The notes beneath the pieces are model-generated. The model did not search any database. It saw only the letters and a list, made by a program, of their open reading frames with translations, and was not told the origin of the DNA. Shown here piece after piece: positions 52,107 to 52,211 of a stretch of 52,211 nucleotides of DNA. Both the position numbers and the translations under genes were made by a program. The first letter of the stretch is position 1. Each line of letters opens with the position of its first letter. The stretch is from contig CACHLB010000008.1 in NCBI GenBank assembly GCA_902580505.1, forward strand, positions 1-52,211, given 5' to 3'. This stretch comes from an uncultured Pelagibacteraceae bacterium. Its GTDB lineage: Bacteria > Pseudomonadota > Alphaproteobacteria > Pelagibacterales > Pelagibacteraceae.

Positions 52107-52211
52107 TTTAGTAATAAGAATATTATTAGAATGATCCAGAAAAAGGGATAATAGAAATATATGTATTTTTTTGCAAACATCTTAGGCACTGACTCATGAT
52201 CTCTATTAATA
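52103..52211 (-). CDS. C-terminal end of a membrane protein gene, partial
   Basis: Only the last 35 codons are in the window. The peptide ends in a hydrophobic helix (PFFWIILIIFLLLK) before TGA at 52105-52103, which overlaps the agmatinase ATG by 4 nt. The overlap is the main evidence that this is a real, co-transcribed gene. The tail is reminiscent of small integral membrane families such as DUF2269, but too little is visible to name it. Confidence 0.6.
   Translation of the reverse strand, partial: INRDHESVPKMFAKKYIYFYYPFFWIILIIFLLLK

Noticed and set aside
1..52211. Mobile elements, CRISPR arrays, tRNA/rRNA genes, horizontally acquired island
   Set aside because: No transposase, integrase, repeat-spacer array, cloverleaf or abrupt composition change was seen by reading; a computed scan could still reveal a small RNA.

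Overview
This is an AT-rich, tightly packed chromosomal window. It reads like a streamlined marine alphaproteobacterium of the SAR11/Candidatus Pelagibacter type. The reasons are very short intergenic gaps, many 1-4 nt stop/start overlaps, low-GC codon use throughout, and a gene set (Tmm, Tdm, TMAO/betaine ABC transporter, GmaS, MgsABC, heterotetrameric sarcosine oxidase, Fhs) typical of organisms that burn methylated compounds. No tRNA, rRNA, insertion sequence, prophage, CRISPR array or recognisable riboswitch was seen. No stretch above about 300 bases lacks a gene; the largest gaps (about 110-140 nt) are promoter or divergent regions.

Layout. 1-3100: the end of an SRAP (YedK/HMCES) gene cut by the window edge, divergent from a GNAT acetyltransferase, a hypothetical protein with a TTG start and an FBT-like (folate/biopterin) transporter. 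3104-10002: soxBDAG (tetrameric sarcosine oxidase, or its homologue N-methylglutamate dehydrogenase), divergent from formate-THF ligase (fhs), a one-carbon module. 9999-13349: a glutamine amidotransferase and an iron alcohol dehydrogenase, then trimethylamine monooxygenase (tmm). 13359-20600: a carbohydrate/solute import and breakdown block (GH63-like glycosidase, two unusual ABC permeases, binding protein, ATPase, gpsA). 20606-25814: a TMAO/betaine-type ABC transporter (tmoW, tmoV, tmoX) with a secreted MORN-repeat protein and a small membrane protein set inside it. 25956-38518: tdm plus a small winged-helix-like gene, an FAD oxidoreductase, a GlnT-like ligase, mgsABC, a small basic protein, a divergent Amt transporter with a one-helix partner, and gmaS. 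38520-41077: a diaminopropionate-lyase-like PLP enzyme and a photolyase. 41078-48489: an eight-gene reverse-strand run (csaA, lysE-type exporter, acnA, yfgM-like, bamB, cupin, zapE, yjbQ). 48515-52211: argE-like deacylase, then on the reverse strand aldehyde dehydrogenase, agmatinase-family ureohydrolase and the end of a membrane protein gene.

How it works together (inference from families). TMA is oxidised to TMAO by Tmm, or TMAO is imported by TmoXWV. Tdm splits TMAO into dimethylamine and formaldehyde. Dimethylamine must be taken to methylamine by an enzyme not in this window. GmaS and MgsABC carry methylamine through gamma-glutamylmethylamide to N-methylglutamate, and the FAD oxidoreductase or SoxBDAG/MgdABCD would release the methyl group. 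C1 units enter folate chemistry, where Fhs interconverts formate and formyl-THF. The window thus holds most of a methylamine pathway in two blocks, with the transporter and a sugar/osmolyte operon between them.

Less expected items: two intrinsic terminators whose U-tract runs into the next start codon; a 14-bp perfect palindrome between tmoX and tdm together with a winged-helix-like gene coupled to tdm; a permease with a DUF11-like periplasmic insert and its partner with four extra membrane helices; a MORN protein inside the TMAO transporter operon; and a divergent Amt with a single-helix partner rather than GlnK beside the methylamine genes.
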